A stretch of DNA of 64,000 bases from positions 62,001 through 126,000 of the forward strand of contig NZ_JAMBOE010000006.1 in assembly GCF_023715465.1 (NCBI RefSeq), read 5' to 3'. The notes beneath the pieces were generated by a model that did no database searches, had not been told where the DNA came from, and saw only the letters and a list, made by a program, of their open reading frames with translations. Positions 17,504 to 26,125 of this stretch are shown piece after piece. Positions within the stretch are counted from its first letter, which is position 1, and every line of letters starts with the position of its first letter. This DNA is from Paenibacillus macerans (GTDB taxonomy: Bacteria; Bacillota; Bacilli; Paenibacillales; Paenibacillaceae). Both the position numbers and the translations under genes were made by a program.

Positions 17504-18724
17504 TTATCGATGTTCGTACCGCCCCATGACCGGCGAGTAGCCGTTTTTGTGGATACGATACCACATGGCCGCATAACCGAGCGCGCCAATGAGGGACAAT
17601 CCCATCCCGGCACGATACATGACGCCGCCGCCGAAGTTCTGGTACAGCCAGCCCCCGAAAAAGCCGGCAATCAACGCGGCGAGCCCGCTGAGCGCAAGCG
17701 TATAAACCGCTTGTCCGGCGGAACGCAGCGGGCGCGGCAGCAGCAGGGCGATCAGTTTGATGCCGACATAGAAGAAGCCGCCGAACGTGACCGAGTGCAG
17801 CAGTTGAATCAGCATGATCTGCACCGGCTGGGTCGCACCGGACATCAAATTCCATCTTAACGCGAACAGCAAGCTGACCGCTGTGATGCAGCCAAGCAGA
17901 AACGTGATTTTCCGCTTAAAGTAACGGTCCAGCACGACAAAGGCAAGTATTTCAAAAGCCGTGGACAGAAAAACCGCGCCTCCGACTTCCAGGCGGGAAC
18001 CGCCCAGGTCGGTGATAAACAGCGGCATGAATATGACGTTGATCGCGTTGGGAATAGCCACCAGCATACCAAATACGGCAAAAGCGACAAAGTATTTATA
18101 CTGCAGCGTCCGCGCCAGCTCAACCCCTTTCAGCCACGGCGTATTCGACGTTTGGCGGATGGACGGCAGCAGCAGCGCGGACCCGATCGCCAGCATCAGG
18201 CAGATGCTGAACAGTAAAGAGATGCCGTTATGGCCCACCGCGTCAATGATCTGCCCGGCTCCCAGGGCGACAAGGCTCCAGCCGAGCGAACCCCATAACC
18301 GGAAAGCTCCAAATTTCCGCTCGTCCCCTTCCGTGTAGCTTAAAACCAGACCATTGCTTTGCGAGAGAAGCGGGCTTTGAAAAAAATAAAGCAAAATCAT
18401 CGCCAGATACAGCATATGAAACGTATGCACTTTAAACACCAAATGGCCCATGACGAGCAGGCCAAGCATCATGGCGATCAGAGCGGCCCGCGGATTTTGG
18501 CGCAGATCGCTGATATACCTCCAAAACGGGTGAGCAAGCAAAGAGATGAGCGGCCCGATGGCCATCAGGCTTCCGATCTCCAGCTTGTCCATACCGATAT
18601 CCTGCAAATATAATTGAAAAAAGGCGGCGAAAATGACCATTGTTCCGTAAACGAAAAAGTTAAGCAGCCTTAGCGGCATCCATGAGGAGGGCGAATATCG
18701 TTGATTGTCCCGCAAACGCGCCAT
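17504..18724 (-). CDS. MFS transporter (LacY/HcaT-like group)
   Basis: About 406 residues with 12 hydrophobic segments. The arrangement (PLRLLNFFVYGTMVIFAAFFQLYLQDIGMDKLEIGSLMAIGPLISL, then GSLGWSLVALGAGQI and a short C-terminal tail) fits the MFS_1-like group, which includes LacY and HcaT-type symporters. The start is uncertain: ATG 18724 directly abuts AAAGGA, while TTG 18715 lies 9 nt from it. An ATG at 18751 has no ribosome site. It is followed by a LacI-family gene on the same strand, which suggests carbohydrate or glycoside uptake. Confidence 0.82.
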   Translation of the reverse strand: MARLRDNQRYSPSSWMPLRLLNFFVYGTMVIFAAFFQLYLQDIGMDKLEIGSLMAIGPLISLLAHPFWRYISDLRQNPRAALIAMMLGLLVMGHLVFKVHTFHMLYLAMILLYFFQSPLLSQSNGLVLSYTEGDERKFGAFRLWGSLGWSLVALGAGQIIDAVGHNGISLLFSICLMLAIGSALLLPSIRQTSNTPWLKGVELARTLQYKYFVAFAVFGMLVAIPNAINVIFMPLFITDLGGSRLEVGGAVFLSTAFEILAFVVLDRYFKRKITFLLGCITAVSLLFALRWNLMSGATQPVQIMLIQLLHSVTFGGFFYVGIKLIALLLPRPLRSAGQAVYTLALSGLAALIAGFFGGWLYQNFGGGVMYRAGMGLSLIGALGYAAMWYRIHKNGYSPVMGRYEHR

Positions 18725-18858
18725 TCCTTTCTGTCCGAGTCCATAACGCAACCGAAAATAAATAATTGACTATGTTCTCAATGTAACACAGAGGTGAAAA
18801 GGGATACAAACCAAGTTTTCTACAATTTACCAATATTTATAAAAGGGAGGTTTGTTTT

Positions 18859-19506
18859 ATGGAGACAACGGCCGTCATTCTGGCGGGGGGAAGATCCAGC
18901 CGAATGGGCGAAAACAAGGCGCTCATGGAGCTTGGGGGAATCGCCGTTATAGGAAAAATCATCCGGGAGCTGGAGCCGATAGCCGGGCGCATCGTGATCG
19001 TGGCGGACGACCAGGAGGCGTACCGGGCGTTCGGCAAAGAGGTCATAACCGATATGTACAAAGGGGCTGGGCCCATGGCGGGGTTGCATGCCGGGCTGAC
19101 AAGCTCGGCTTCAGCCTGGAATATCGTCGTGGCCTGCGATACGCCGTTTGCCAACCGCGGTTTGTTCCAAGAACTGCTCCGCCAGGCCCGGCAGGCGGAG
19201 GCCAAAGCCGCGCGGGAAGGCGGGAGCTCCGGTCCCGAAGCGGTGATCGCCCGCACGGGAGACCGGGTCCACCCGCTGTTGGCGGTATACCAGCTGAGCG
19301 TGCTGCCGGGGCTGGAGCGGGAGCTGCGCCTCGGAAATTACAAAATGACCGCGTGGCTGGACGGGCTGCGGACCGAATATGCCGACGGGGAGACGCTCGC
19401 CGCCGCTGCGGGCCTTCCGCAGGAATGGCTGGCCTTCAATATGAACCGGCCGGAGGATTATGAAAAAGCCAAAGCTTGGCTCGAAAAAGCCCAGGGCCCG
19501 CTTTAA
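18859..19506 (+). CDS. mobA: Molybdenum cofactor guanylyltransferase
   Basis: Transfers GMP from GTP to molybdopterin, giving the guanine dinucleotide cofactor used by DMSO-reductase-family enzymes such as the one at 9489. It has the nucleotidyltransferase loop [16 protein letters not shown] (residues 7-22), the [10 protein letters not shown] motif near 75 and the metal-binding ACDTPF near 95. GGGAGG precedes ATG 18859. The gene runs toward moaA, and their stop codons overlap (TAA at 19504-19506 against the minus-strand TAA at 19503-19505). Confidence 0.94.
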   Translation: METTAVILAGGRSSRMGENKALMELGGIAVIGKIIRELEPIAGRIVIVADDQEAYRAFGKEVITDMYKGAGPMAGLHAGLTSSASAWNIVVACDTPFANRGLFQELLRQARQAEAKAAREGGSSGPEAVIARTGDRVHPLLAVYQLSVLPGLERELRLGNYKMTAWLDGLRTEYADGETLAAAAGLPQEWLAFNMNRPEDYEKAKAWLEKAQGPL

Positions 19507-20510
19507 CCGCCGATTTGCGACATGCGGCGCATGGTTGGCGTATGGCTTTGCTGTTTTTCCTCCAGCGCCAGGGCCATTTCATGGGTTTTCGGCTTGCTGC
19601 CCAGCGCCTTCAGGAACATCGCGCGGATGCCTTCCCGGTCGCCGGCGGCGGCCAGCGGGCGGACATGCAACTCGTCCGACCAGTACAGGCAAGCTTTAAT
19701 GTGGCCGTCTGCGGTCAGACGCAGGCGGTTGCAGTTGTCGCAAAAATGTTCGCTGACCGGATGGATCAGGCCAAATGTTCCGGCCGCGCCGACAATTCGC
19801 TTGCTTTCGGCCGGACCGTTTCCTCTCGGGCCGGCCACTTCCTCCGTTTCCCAGCCGGCTTCCCGGCACACCTCGTCAACGGTGGACAGCGGCAAATAGG
19901 TGCTGCGCCAGGAGTCGGTAGCGCTGCCGATCGGCATATATTCGATGAACCGGACATGCAGCGGCTTATCCAGCGTCAAGGCGATAAAATCGCGGATTTC
20001 ATCGTCATTGACCCCTTTCATCAGCACGACGTTCAGCTTGATGGGGTCCAGGCCGATGTCCACGGCGGCCTGCAGCCCTTCCAGTACTTTCCGCACTTCT
20101 CCCCCGCGCGTGATCATAGCGAACCGGTCCTGGCGCAGCGAGTCCAGGCTGATGTTGACCCGGTTCAGGCCAGCTTGCTTGAGCGCGGCCGCCTTGCCGG
20201 TCAGAAAAATTCCGTTCGTCGTCATGGCGATATCTTCAATGCCCGGGATTCCCGAAAGCATGGCAATTAATTTGTCCAAATCTTTGCGAACCAGCGGCTC
20301 GCCCCCGGTAATCCGGATTTTGCGCAGGCCCATCGGGGCAAGCGCCGAAACGGTTTCGGCGATTTCCTCATAGCTCATAATTTCATCATGCGGTTGAAAA
20401 ACCACACCCTCTGCCGGCATGCAATAAACGCAGCGGAGGTTGCAACGGTCGGTCACGGAAATCCGCAGATAATCGTGTTTTCGGCCGAAAGAATCAAGAA
20501 GCTGCTCCAT
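19503..20510 (-). CDS. moaA: GTP 3',8-cyclase (molybdenum cofactor biosynthesis)
   Basis: Radical SAM enzyme for the first step of molybdopterin synthesis, GTP to 3',8-cyclo-dihydro-GTP. The SAM cluster is C-x3-C-x2-C in [10 protein letters not shown] near residue 26. The second [4Fe-4S] site is C-x2-C-x13-C in [19 protein letters not shown] near 250-270. The protein ends in the conserved GG (QIGG) that completes the active site. Length 335 is normal. ATG is preceded by AAAGGGGG. It is convergent with mobA and divergent from the TorD-like gene. moaC, moaD/E and moeA are not in the window. Confidence 0.96.
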   Translation of the reverse strand: MEQLLDSFGRKHDYLRISVTDRCNLRCVYCMPAEGVVFQPHDEIMSYEEIAETVSALAPMGLRKIRITGGEPLVRKDLDKLIAMLSGIPGIEDIAMTTNGIFLTGKAAALKQAGLNRVNISLDSLRQDRFAMITRGGEVRKVLEGLQAAVDIGLDPIKLNVVLMKGVNDDEIRDFIALTLDKPLHVRFIEYMPIGSATDSWRSTYLPLSTVDEVCREAGWETEEVAGPRGNGPAESKRIVGAAGTFGLIHPVSEHFCDNCNRLRLTADGHIKACLYWSDELHVRPLAAAGDREGIRAMFLKALGSKPKTHEMALALEEKQQSHTPTMRRMSQIGG

Positions 20511-20652
20511 ACGGAACGCCCCCTTTCTTTTTGGTGCTTCAAATTTAATATATATGCTGCTGATCAGTCAATGCGTTGACACACACTGTTCAAGTATATT
20601 TTACGGCGCAGGGCGATAGAATGTTATCAAAGACAAGTGTAAAAAAAATCAC

Positions 20653-20680
20653 ATAAAGCGCTTACATTTCCTGTTATAAT
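20653..20680 (+). promoter_or_regulatory. Promoter of the TorD-like gene with cre-like site
   Basis: A perfect -10 TATAAT lies at 20675-20680, with no good -35. ATAAAGCGCTTACAT (20653-20667) read on the minus strand matches the CcpA cre consensus WTGNAANCGNWNNCW at all but one defined position. Centred near -27, it would give glucose repression. Confidence 0.55.
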
Positions 20681-20731
20681 CAAAGCAAGCGATACGTGAC
20701 CCCCTTAATCATGTGTCGGTATATGCGATTG

Positions 20732-20803
20732 AGATGATTTCCGGCATAGAAGGAAGTCATCTTTTTTTCAAAAACCTGCTTCGTGATCAAAAGATGACTT
20801 TTT
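20732..20803 (+). promoter_or_regulatory. Attenuator-like leader hairpins before the TorD-like gene
   Basis: Three complementary segments: AGATGATTTCC (20732-20742), GGAAGTCATCT (20752-20762, then seven T) and AAAAGATGACT (20789-20799, then T-run). Segment 2 can pair with 1 (11 bp, one G-U) or with 3 (AGTCATCTTTT, 11 bp perfect). Both forms end in T-runs. With the promoter at 20675 and the gene at 20843, this sits in a leader of about 155 nt. No known riboswitch motif was recognised. Confidence 0.6.
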
Positions 20804-20842
20804 GAACAACCTCTTAAGAAGAAACAAGGAGATGACCTTCCG

Positions 20843-21532
20843 ATGGCAATGACTTATCCACCGTTTGTTTTTACGCAGGAACAAGTTGAGTGGCTGGAGC
20901 GGCGCGGGTGGGGTTACCGGGTGTTGATGGATTTCCTGAGCCGTCCGCCGAGGATGTCCTTGATCGCTCATTGGCGATACAAAGCGGAGTTGATCGGCCT
21001 CATTCCGGCGAGCCGGGGCGGGCGTAAACTGATCGGCTATCTGAAAAGCATCCCCGAACAGGAATTCCGCCAAGTTTGCAGCAGGGAAGCGGCGGAATAC
21101 GAACGCCTGTTTACGGGCCGTGACGCCGCAATGACTTCCTGCGAAAGCCTGTTTCGCCGCAGGACGGAAGGAACCGACGCATTTGCCTGCATCTCCGAGG
21201 TGCGGAAAATATATATGGAAAACGGCGTTGTATTCAATAAATTAAACGGAGAGTGCGACGATCATATTGCACTGGAGCTGGAATTTATGGCCGTGCTGGC
21301 CGAAGGCATGCTCAGCAAGAGCAGTCTGCCGCATACCTGCCTGACGCTGGCGGACGTGCAGATCGATTTTCTGGAATCCCATCTGCTGAAATGGGCCCGG
21401 CCGTTTGCGAACGAACTGATGCTGGCTTCGAGCAGTCCGCTGTATACGGGGCTGGCGGAGCTGCTCGAAGAATTTCTGAACTATGATCTGCGGCAGCTCC
21501 GGCGGTGGCGGGATACGCAGACGCCGGCCTAA
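20843..21532 (+). CDS. TorD/DmsD-like molybdoenzyme chaperone
   Basis: An all-helical protein of 229 residues. The segment DDHIALELEFMAVLAEGM followed by FLESHLLKWARPFANELM (near 135-195) is the signature of the TorD/NarJ-like chaperone family that binds apo-molybdoenzymes and helps insert the cofactor. It has no signal peptide or membrane segment. The N-terminal 60 residues, with WLERRGWGYRVLMDFLSRPP, are as in other Gram-positive members. AAGGAG lies upstream of ATG 20843. Adjacent moaA and mobA support the assignment; its client is plausibly the enzyme at 9489 or one outside the window. Confidence 0.82.
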   Translation: MAMTYPPFVFTQEQVEWLERRGWGYRVLMDFLSRPPRMSLIAHWRYKAELIGLIPASRGGRKLIGYLKSIPEQEFRQVCSREAAEYERLFTGRDAAMTSCESLFRRRTEGTDAFACISEVRKIYMENGVVFNKLNGECDDHIALELEFMAVLAEGMLSKSSLPHTCLTLADVQIDFLESHLLKWARPFANELMLASSSPLYTGLAELLEEFLNYDLRQLRRWRDTQTPA

Positions 21533-21563
21533 GACTTGGCGTCCTGGCCGATCATTTTCCGGG

Positions 21564-21621
21564 CGTAAACGGCTCTGACCAATGTCCATCAGGCGACCGA
21601 TCGGCCGCAGGGCCGTTTACG
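21564..21621. repeat. Inverted repeat upstream of cls
   Basis: CGTAAACGGCTCTG (21564-21577) and CAGGGCCGTTTACG (21608-21621), 14 bp with one wobble pair and a GC-rich loop. No T-run follows immediately. It may end the TorD-like transcript or be a protein-binding site. Confidence 0.55.
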
Positions 21622-21787
21622 AACTGACCCCTCCGGTGTTTCTCCTTTTTCTCTAATGCCCTCTTTTTAAAATCTCATCCTTCCAAACTCCCATCTCTAT
21701 AATATTTGGCTCTTGCCAGTAGGAAGAAAAGCAACCTTCATGTAGAATAGAATCAGCATCACCTGAGAGAAAAAAAGGAGTACAGGC

Positions 21788-23296
21788 ATGAGACGGGGAC
21801 TTCAAATCATTATTATCGCGGGGATTTTGTTTGCTTTTTACTATTTCGGATTTGGCGTCTTCGGGAAATTCGGGGGGACCTTGGTCAGTATATTTCAGAC
21901 GCTCACGGTCATTACGATCGGCTTGGCGATTTTTATGGAGAACCGGAATCCGTCCAGTACGGTGGCCTGGATCCTGGTGCTGGCCCTGTTGCCGGTGGTG
22001 GGGCTGCTGCTTTATTTTTTGCTGGGACAAAACTATTTCAAGCGGCGCAAGTTTGACAAAAAGGCCGAGTTGAACCAGCTTAGCTATGAACGGATCCGCT
22101 TCAACGGCCACATGCTGCCCCGGGATTTGTCGCAGTTCAGCCCGAGCCAGCAACGGCTGCTGCAATTGTCGCAGCGGCTGGCCCGCACGCCTTTTTCCAT
22201 GGCCAGCCGCACCAGGGTGCTGACGAACGGGGAAGAGACGTTTTCGACGCTGCTGAAAGAGCTGAAAAAAGCGCGGCACCACATTCATATGGAATATTAC
22301 ATTTACCGTGCGGACGACATTGGCCGGGAAATTCAGAAAACACTGATCCAAAAAGCCCGGGAAGGCGTCGAAGTGCGGTTCATGTTCGATGCAGTCGGCA
22401 GCATCGGTCTGTCAAAAGCGTTTATCAAGGAGCTGCGTGACGCCGGGGTCAAGGTCGGCATTTACGGGCAGATGCGCTTTCTGGCGCTGTCCAGCCGGGT
22501 CAATTACCGCAACCACCGGAAAATCGTCGTGATCGACGGCAACACCGGATTTATCGGCGGGCTTAACGTCGGGGACGAATATTTGAGCCGCAGCAAAACG
22601 TACGGTTTTTGGCGCGATACGCATATGCTGGTCAAAGGCGAGGCCGTCCGGTCGCTGCAAATTATTTTTTTGCAGGATTGGCAGTACGTGACCGGGGAAG
22701 AAATTATCGACCTCGCCTATTTGTCGCCGGAGCTGGAGCAGGGCTGCAGCGGCGCGGTGCAGATCGTGCCGAGCGGGCCGGACAACGAAAGCCGGACGCT
22801 GAAAAACATCTTTTTCGCCATGATCACCTCGGCCAAAAAATCGGTTTGGCTGGCGACGCCGTATTTTGTTCCGGATGAGGACATTTTGACCGCACTGCGG
22901 GTGGCCGGGCTGGCGGGCATCGACGTGAGGATTTTGTTCCCGGCGAGGCCGGACAAATGGCTGCCGTTTCTGGCGTCGCATTCGTATTTTCCGTCGCTGC
23001 TGGAGGTCGGGGTGAAGATTTACGAATATGAAAAAGGCTTCCTGCATTCCAAGCTGCTGATCGTGGACGGCGAAGTGGCCACCGTTGGCACGGCCAATAT
23101 GGACATGCGCAGTTTTCATTTGAATTTTGAGGTGAACGCGCTGCTTGTGCAAAGCGACAGTATCGCCAAAATCGTGGAAAATTTCGAACGCGACCTGCTG
23201 TCGACGAAACTGATCGACCGGGCAAGCTTTATGAACAAAAAAATCTTGGTCCGTCTTGCGGAATCCGCGGCCCGGCTGCTGTCGCCGCTGCTGTAG
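21788..23296 (+). CDS. cls: Cardiolipin synthase
   Basis: Membrane enzyme that condenses two phosphatidylglycerol molecules into cardiolipin. Two N-terminal transmembrane segments (about 5-27 and 35-85 region) are followed by two phospholipase D domains with HKD motifs: NHRKIVVIDGNTGFIGG near 240 and HSKLLIVDGEVATVGTANMD near 420. At 502 residues it is a typical ClsA/YwnE-type enzyme. AAGGAG precedes ATG 21788. It stands alone. No stress-sigma promoter is evident. Confidence 0.95.
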   Translation: MRRGLQIIIIAGILFAFYYFGFGVFGKFGGTLVSIFQTLTVITIGLAIFMENRNPSSTVAWILVLALLPVVGLLLYFLLGQNYFKRRKFDKKAELNQLSYERIRFNGHMLPRDLSQFSPSQQRLLQLSQRLARTPFSMASRTRVLTNGEETFSTLLKELKKARHHIHMEYYIYRADDIGREIQKTLIQKAREGVEVRFMFDAVGSIGLSKAFIKELRDAGVKVGIYGQMRFLALSSRVNYRNHRKIVVIDGNTGFIGGLNVGDEYLSRSKTYGFWRDTHMLVKGEAVRSLQIIFLQDWQYVTGEEIIDLAYLSPELEQGCSGAVQIVPSGPDNESRTLKNIFFAMITSAKKSVWLATPYFVPDEDILTALRVAGLAGIDVRILFPARPDKWLPFLASHSYFPSLLEVGVKIYEYEKGFLHSKLLIVDGEVATVGTANMDMRSFHLNFEVNALLVQSDSIAKIVENFERDLLSTKLIDRASFMNKKILVRLAESAARLLSPLL

Positions 23297-23406
23297 CGTT
23301 TCTTGCGGCTGGGGCGGCCGGGAGAGCCACGGCAGGACGGGGTAAACTAAGAATGAAGCATAAGCGGGAAACCTGCGTTGAATCCAAGTAGAATCCAATC
23401 AACACT

Positions 23407-23460
23407 CAAGCAAAATTTAAGCAAAGCTTAAGCGGTATCTAAGCCGAACTAAATTACAAT
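23407..23460 (+). promoter_or_regulatory. Four 11-bp-phased repeats before the fni -10 element
   Basis: AAGC occurs at 23408, 23419, 23430 and 23441, exactly 11 bp apart, mostly as TTAAGC/CTAAGC. A -10 TACAAT follows at 23455-23460, with no -35 match where one would be expected (23432-23437). One-turn phasing over a missing -35 is typical of response-regulator activation. Confidence 0.55.
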
Positions 23461-23489
23461 AGCTATCGCGGTCAAGGAGGGGGCGGAAC

Positions 23490-24518
23490 ATGGAGAATAC
23501 GTCCGAACGCAAAACCGAACATATCCGCTTATGTCTGGAAGAGCAGGTTAATGCCGAGGGGATTCGCACGGGGTTTGAAAAATATATGTTCCGGCATAAC
23601 GCGCTGCCGGAGCTGAATTTTGACGACATCAGCCTGAAAACGACGTTTTTGGGCGCACCGATTCGGACACCGTTGTTGATCAGTTCGATGACCGGAGGCA
23701 GCAAGCTGGCCGGACAAATCAACATTCGCCTGGCCGAGGCCGCGGAGCGGCGCGGCTGGACGATGGGGGTTGGCTCGATCCGGGCTGCCGTGGAAAGGGA
23801 GGAACTGGTGCCTACGTTTGCGGTGCGGCGCTTCGCTCCGACCATCCCGATCATCGCCAATTTGGGTGCGGTGCAGCTGAATTACGGCTACGGCCCGGAG
23901 GACTGCCGGCGGGCGGTGGATATCGCCGGAGCGGACATGCTGGTGCTTCACTTGAACAGCCTGCAGGAGGTATTCCAGCCGGAGGGGAACACGGCTTTTG
24001 GCGGGCTGCTGGCGCGCATTGAGCAAGTGTGCAAGGCGCTGCCGATGCCGGTCGGCGTGAAGGAGGTCGGCTGGGGCATCGACGGCGGCACGGCGAAACG
24101 GCTGCGCGAAGCGGGCGTCGCTTTTATCGATGTGGCCGGCGCAGGCGGGACAAGCTGGAGCCAGGTCGAGAAGTTCCGCAGCGGCGACCTTGTCCGCCGC
24201 GCGGCGGCGGAAGCATTCGCGGGCTGGGGCATCCCCACCGCCGAATGCATCCGCGAAGTGCGGGCGGCGGTCCCGGAAGCCGCACTGATCGGCAGCGGAG
24301 GCCTGAACACCGGCGTGGACGCGGCCAAAGCGCTGGCGCTTGGCGCGGACCTGGCCGGGTTCGGCCGGGCGCTGCTGGAACCGGCGGTGCATTCGGAGGA
24401 GCGGCTCGACGCGCTCCTGGAGCGCGTCGAGTTCGAGCTGCGCACCGCCATGTTCGGCATCGGCGCCGGGAGCATACCGGCGCTGCGGAGCACGGTGCGG
24501 CTCGTGCGCCGGGAGTAG
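23490..24518 (+). CDS. fni: Isopentenyl-diphosphate delta-isomerase, type 2 (FMN)
   Basis: Interconverts isopentenyl and dimethylallyl diphosphate for isoprenoid, menaquinone and undecaprenyl lipid synthesis. The TIM-barrel flavoprotein shows RKTEHIRLCLEE at the start, ISSMTGGS near 65-72 (FMN phosphate region), GVGSIRAA, QLNYGYGPEDCRRAV, KEVGWGID and DVAGAGGTSW. Length 342 is usual. AAGGAGG precedes ATG 23490. It stands alone, and a phased-repeat promoter lies upstream. The downstream 250 bases (24519-24777) are GC-rich with no gene that I can support. Confidence 0.95.
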   Translation: MENTSERKTEHIRLCLEEQVNAEGIRTGFEKYMFRHNALPELNFDDISLKTTFLGAPIRTPLLISSMTGGSKLAGQINIRLAEAAERRGWTMGVGSIRAAVEREELVPTFAVRRFAPTIPIIANLGAVQLNYGYGPEDCRRAVDIAGADMLVLHLNSLQEVFQPEGNTAFGGLLARIEQVCKALPMPVGVKEVGWGIDGGTAKRLREAGVAFIDVAGAGGTSWSQVEKFRSGDLVRRAAAEAFAGWGIPTAECIREVRAAVPEAALIGSGGLNTGVDAAKALALGADLAGFGRALLEPAVHSEERLDALLERVEFELRTAMFGIGAGSIPALRSTVRLVRRE

Positions 24519-24777
24519 GCGCCGGGCCGGCGCGCTGGTTGTCCGCGCTGTGCTGGGGCGCAGGATGGCCCGCTGTCTTATGGCCTGTCTGCTCGGGGCC
24601 GATTGGGGCGCGGCTCTCCCGGTGCAGGTCGGGGTTGGGCTGCCCAGGTATAGGTTAGGCCAACGCTTCGTCACAAGCCGGGCAGCCAGCCTATGGGATA
24701 ACGTCTCCAGGGGCCCGTTGAACCCTGAGTTGGGGGATAATCCCAAGCCAGAGCCTTTCTTTCAAGAATCCCGCGAT

Positions 24778-24971
24778 TAGCGGTAATTTTTGTCGCTATT
24801 TTAATGTGAGAAGCCAAAAATCTCTGAATAGCGGTAAAATTTCCCTCTATTTTGTTGTGAAGGGGCTGAAACCCACACTTTTACCCCCGCCCCTACCCAA
24901 TAACGACATAAAAGTCCGCTATTTTTCTGGTGCTGTATTCTGGCGCGTAATAGCGCCTTTTTTTACCGCTA
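24778..24971. repeat. Repeat cluster B1 (TAGCGG...CTATTT units)
   Basis: Four units: forward at 24778-24803 and 24829-24854 (TAGCGGTAA...CTATTTT), inverted at 24897-24921 and 24947-24971. Some units are internally palindromic (TAGCG...CGCTA). Orientation is forward, forward, reverse, reverse. Confidence 0.82.
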
Positions 24972-25015
24972 TTTTTGGCGCGATGGCCACTTCCCATAAA
25001 AGATACCCGGAAATC

Positions 25016-25202
25016 TAACGATTGTAGCAGCTGCTATTTTACGAAAAAAGACCTTTTCTAAATTCTAACGGTTGTGAGCGCCGTTATTTGCCTTAATCTA
25101 AGCAAAATTGGCCGGGTTTAAGTGAAATAAGCACAATGGCAACCGTTACAATTTGAAATCAATGTTCTTGGAACAAATAGATAGTGGTTATGGCAACCGT
25201 TA
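25016..25202. repeat. Repeat cluster B2 (TAACGG...TTATTT units)
   Basis: Four units: forward at 25016-25040 and 25066-25090 (TAACGGTTGTGAGC...TTATTTG), inverted at 25124-25148 and 25177-25202 (GGCAACCGTTA). It lies directly after cluster B1 and has the same orientation order. Together they fill the gap between fni and the ECF S-component leader. Confidence 0.82.
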
Positions 25203-25288
25203 GAATAGTTGTGTGGCTAGAAAATGTATCTTGTCAGACCAGATTTGATGCAACGCTAGTGCGCGGCAGTGGCTAGCCCCCTATTTTG

Positions 25289-25317
25289 TTGCATTTCCGC
25301 AAATTCCCTATTATATT
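25289..25317 (+). promoter_or_regulatory. Promoter of the ECF S-component gene
   Basis: TTGCAT (25289-25294), 17 bp, TATATT (25312-25317). This places the start near 25324 and leaves a 5' leader of about 135 nt. Confidence 0.6.
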
Positions 25318-25329
25318 GAAGGGTAATAT

Positions 25330-25437
25330 CGGCCTGCTGGGACGGCATCCTTCCATGAAACAGCGCATATGGTTGCAGACAGGCCGGCAAATTTACACAG
25401 GAATCGAAAACCGGAGCGACCGGCTTTTCGTCTTTTC
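25330..25437 (+). promoter_or_regulatory. Structured leader of the ECF gene, unknown class
   Basis: GGCCTG near 25332 can pair with CAGGCC near 25380, enclosing smaller possible stems (CCAT/ATGG). A second hairpin, GAAAA-CCGG...CCGGCTTTTC (about 25408-25431), is followed by TCTTTTCC. A vitamin-transporter gene behind a folded leader suggests a riboswitch or attenuator, but I recognise no known aptamer motif. Confidence 0.4.
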
Positions 25438-25460
25438 CGTAACGCAAGGGGGGAATGGCT

Positions 25461-26021
25461 ATGAAACCATCATTGTGGACATGGAATACAAGTACGGTGG
25501 CGGCGGTCGGCGTCGGGGCCGCGCTGTACGCGGCAACCAGTTGGATCGGCATCCCGATCGTGGCGGATACCCAGCTTCGGCCGGCCATCGCGCTGCTGGC
25601 GGTATTGGGGGCGTTGTTCGGGCCGGTGGTTGGATTTATCGCTGGATTTATCGGGCATGTCATCAACGACCTGATTACGAGCGGCACTGTGTGGTGGGGC
25701 TGGGCGTTGGGTTCGGGCATTACGGCGGCCTTTATGGGGGTGGTTTACATATTCAAGGATTTCAATGCAAGGGAAGGGCGGATGAATAAAGGCGATCTGA
25801 TCCTGTTTGCCGTTTGCGGAATTGTGGGGATTTTTGTTTCCCTGGCGTTTTCCGGCTTGTTTGATATCTTCGTGATGGGCGAGCCTAACGATAAAATCGT
25901 CGTGGAGGTTGTAACGGCAGGTCTGGCTAACGTCGCGGTATTTCTCATTCTCGGTCTTCCCGCCGTGTGGGCCTATGCCAAACGCAACCGGAGCAGCACA
26001 AATTTGAACGTGGACAGATAG
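25461..26021 (+). CDS. ECF transporter S component (UPF0397, riboflavin-type)
   Basis: Substrate-binding membrane subunit of an energy-coupling-factor vitamin importer, about 186 residues and 5-6 hydrophobic segments. GVGAALYAATSWIGIPI, LRPAIALLAVLGALFGPVVGFIAGFIGHVINDLI and WWGWALGSGI follow the UPF0397/ECF-riboflavin-type pattern. ATG 25461 lies 7 nt from AAGGGGGG (25446-25453); ATG 25455 overlaps it too closely. No EcfA or EcfT gene is adjacent, so it must share an energising module encoded elsewhere. The real vitamin is not certain. Confidence 0.85.
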   Translation: MKPSLWTWNTSTVAAVGVGAALYAATSWIGIPIVADTQLRPAIALLAVLGALFGPVVGFIAGFIGHVINDLITSGTVWWGWALGSGITAAFMGVVYIFKDFNAREGRMNKGDLILFAVCGIVGIFVSLAFSGLFDIFVMGEPNDKIVVEVVTAGLANVAVFLILGLPAVWAYAKRNRSSTNLNVDR

Positions 26022-26125
26022 TGGCCCGTGAAGAGTATGCAGTATGTGATTTAATCGGTTCCGACGTGATGGACCTGCGGGGATATCCGTTTTAAAACAA
26101 AACAAATAGTAAGGTGGGGACTTTC

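Noticed and set aside
24778..25202. Possible CRISPR array
   Set aside because: Units are degenerate, palindromic and occur in both orientations, with no constant repeat or cas genes.
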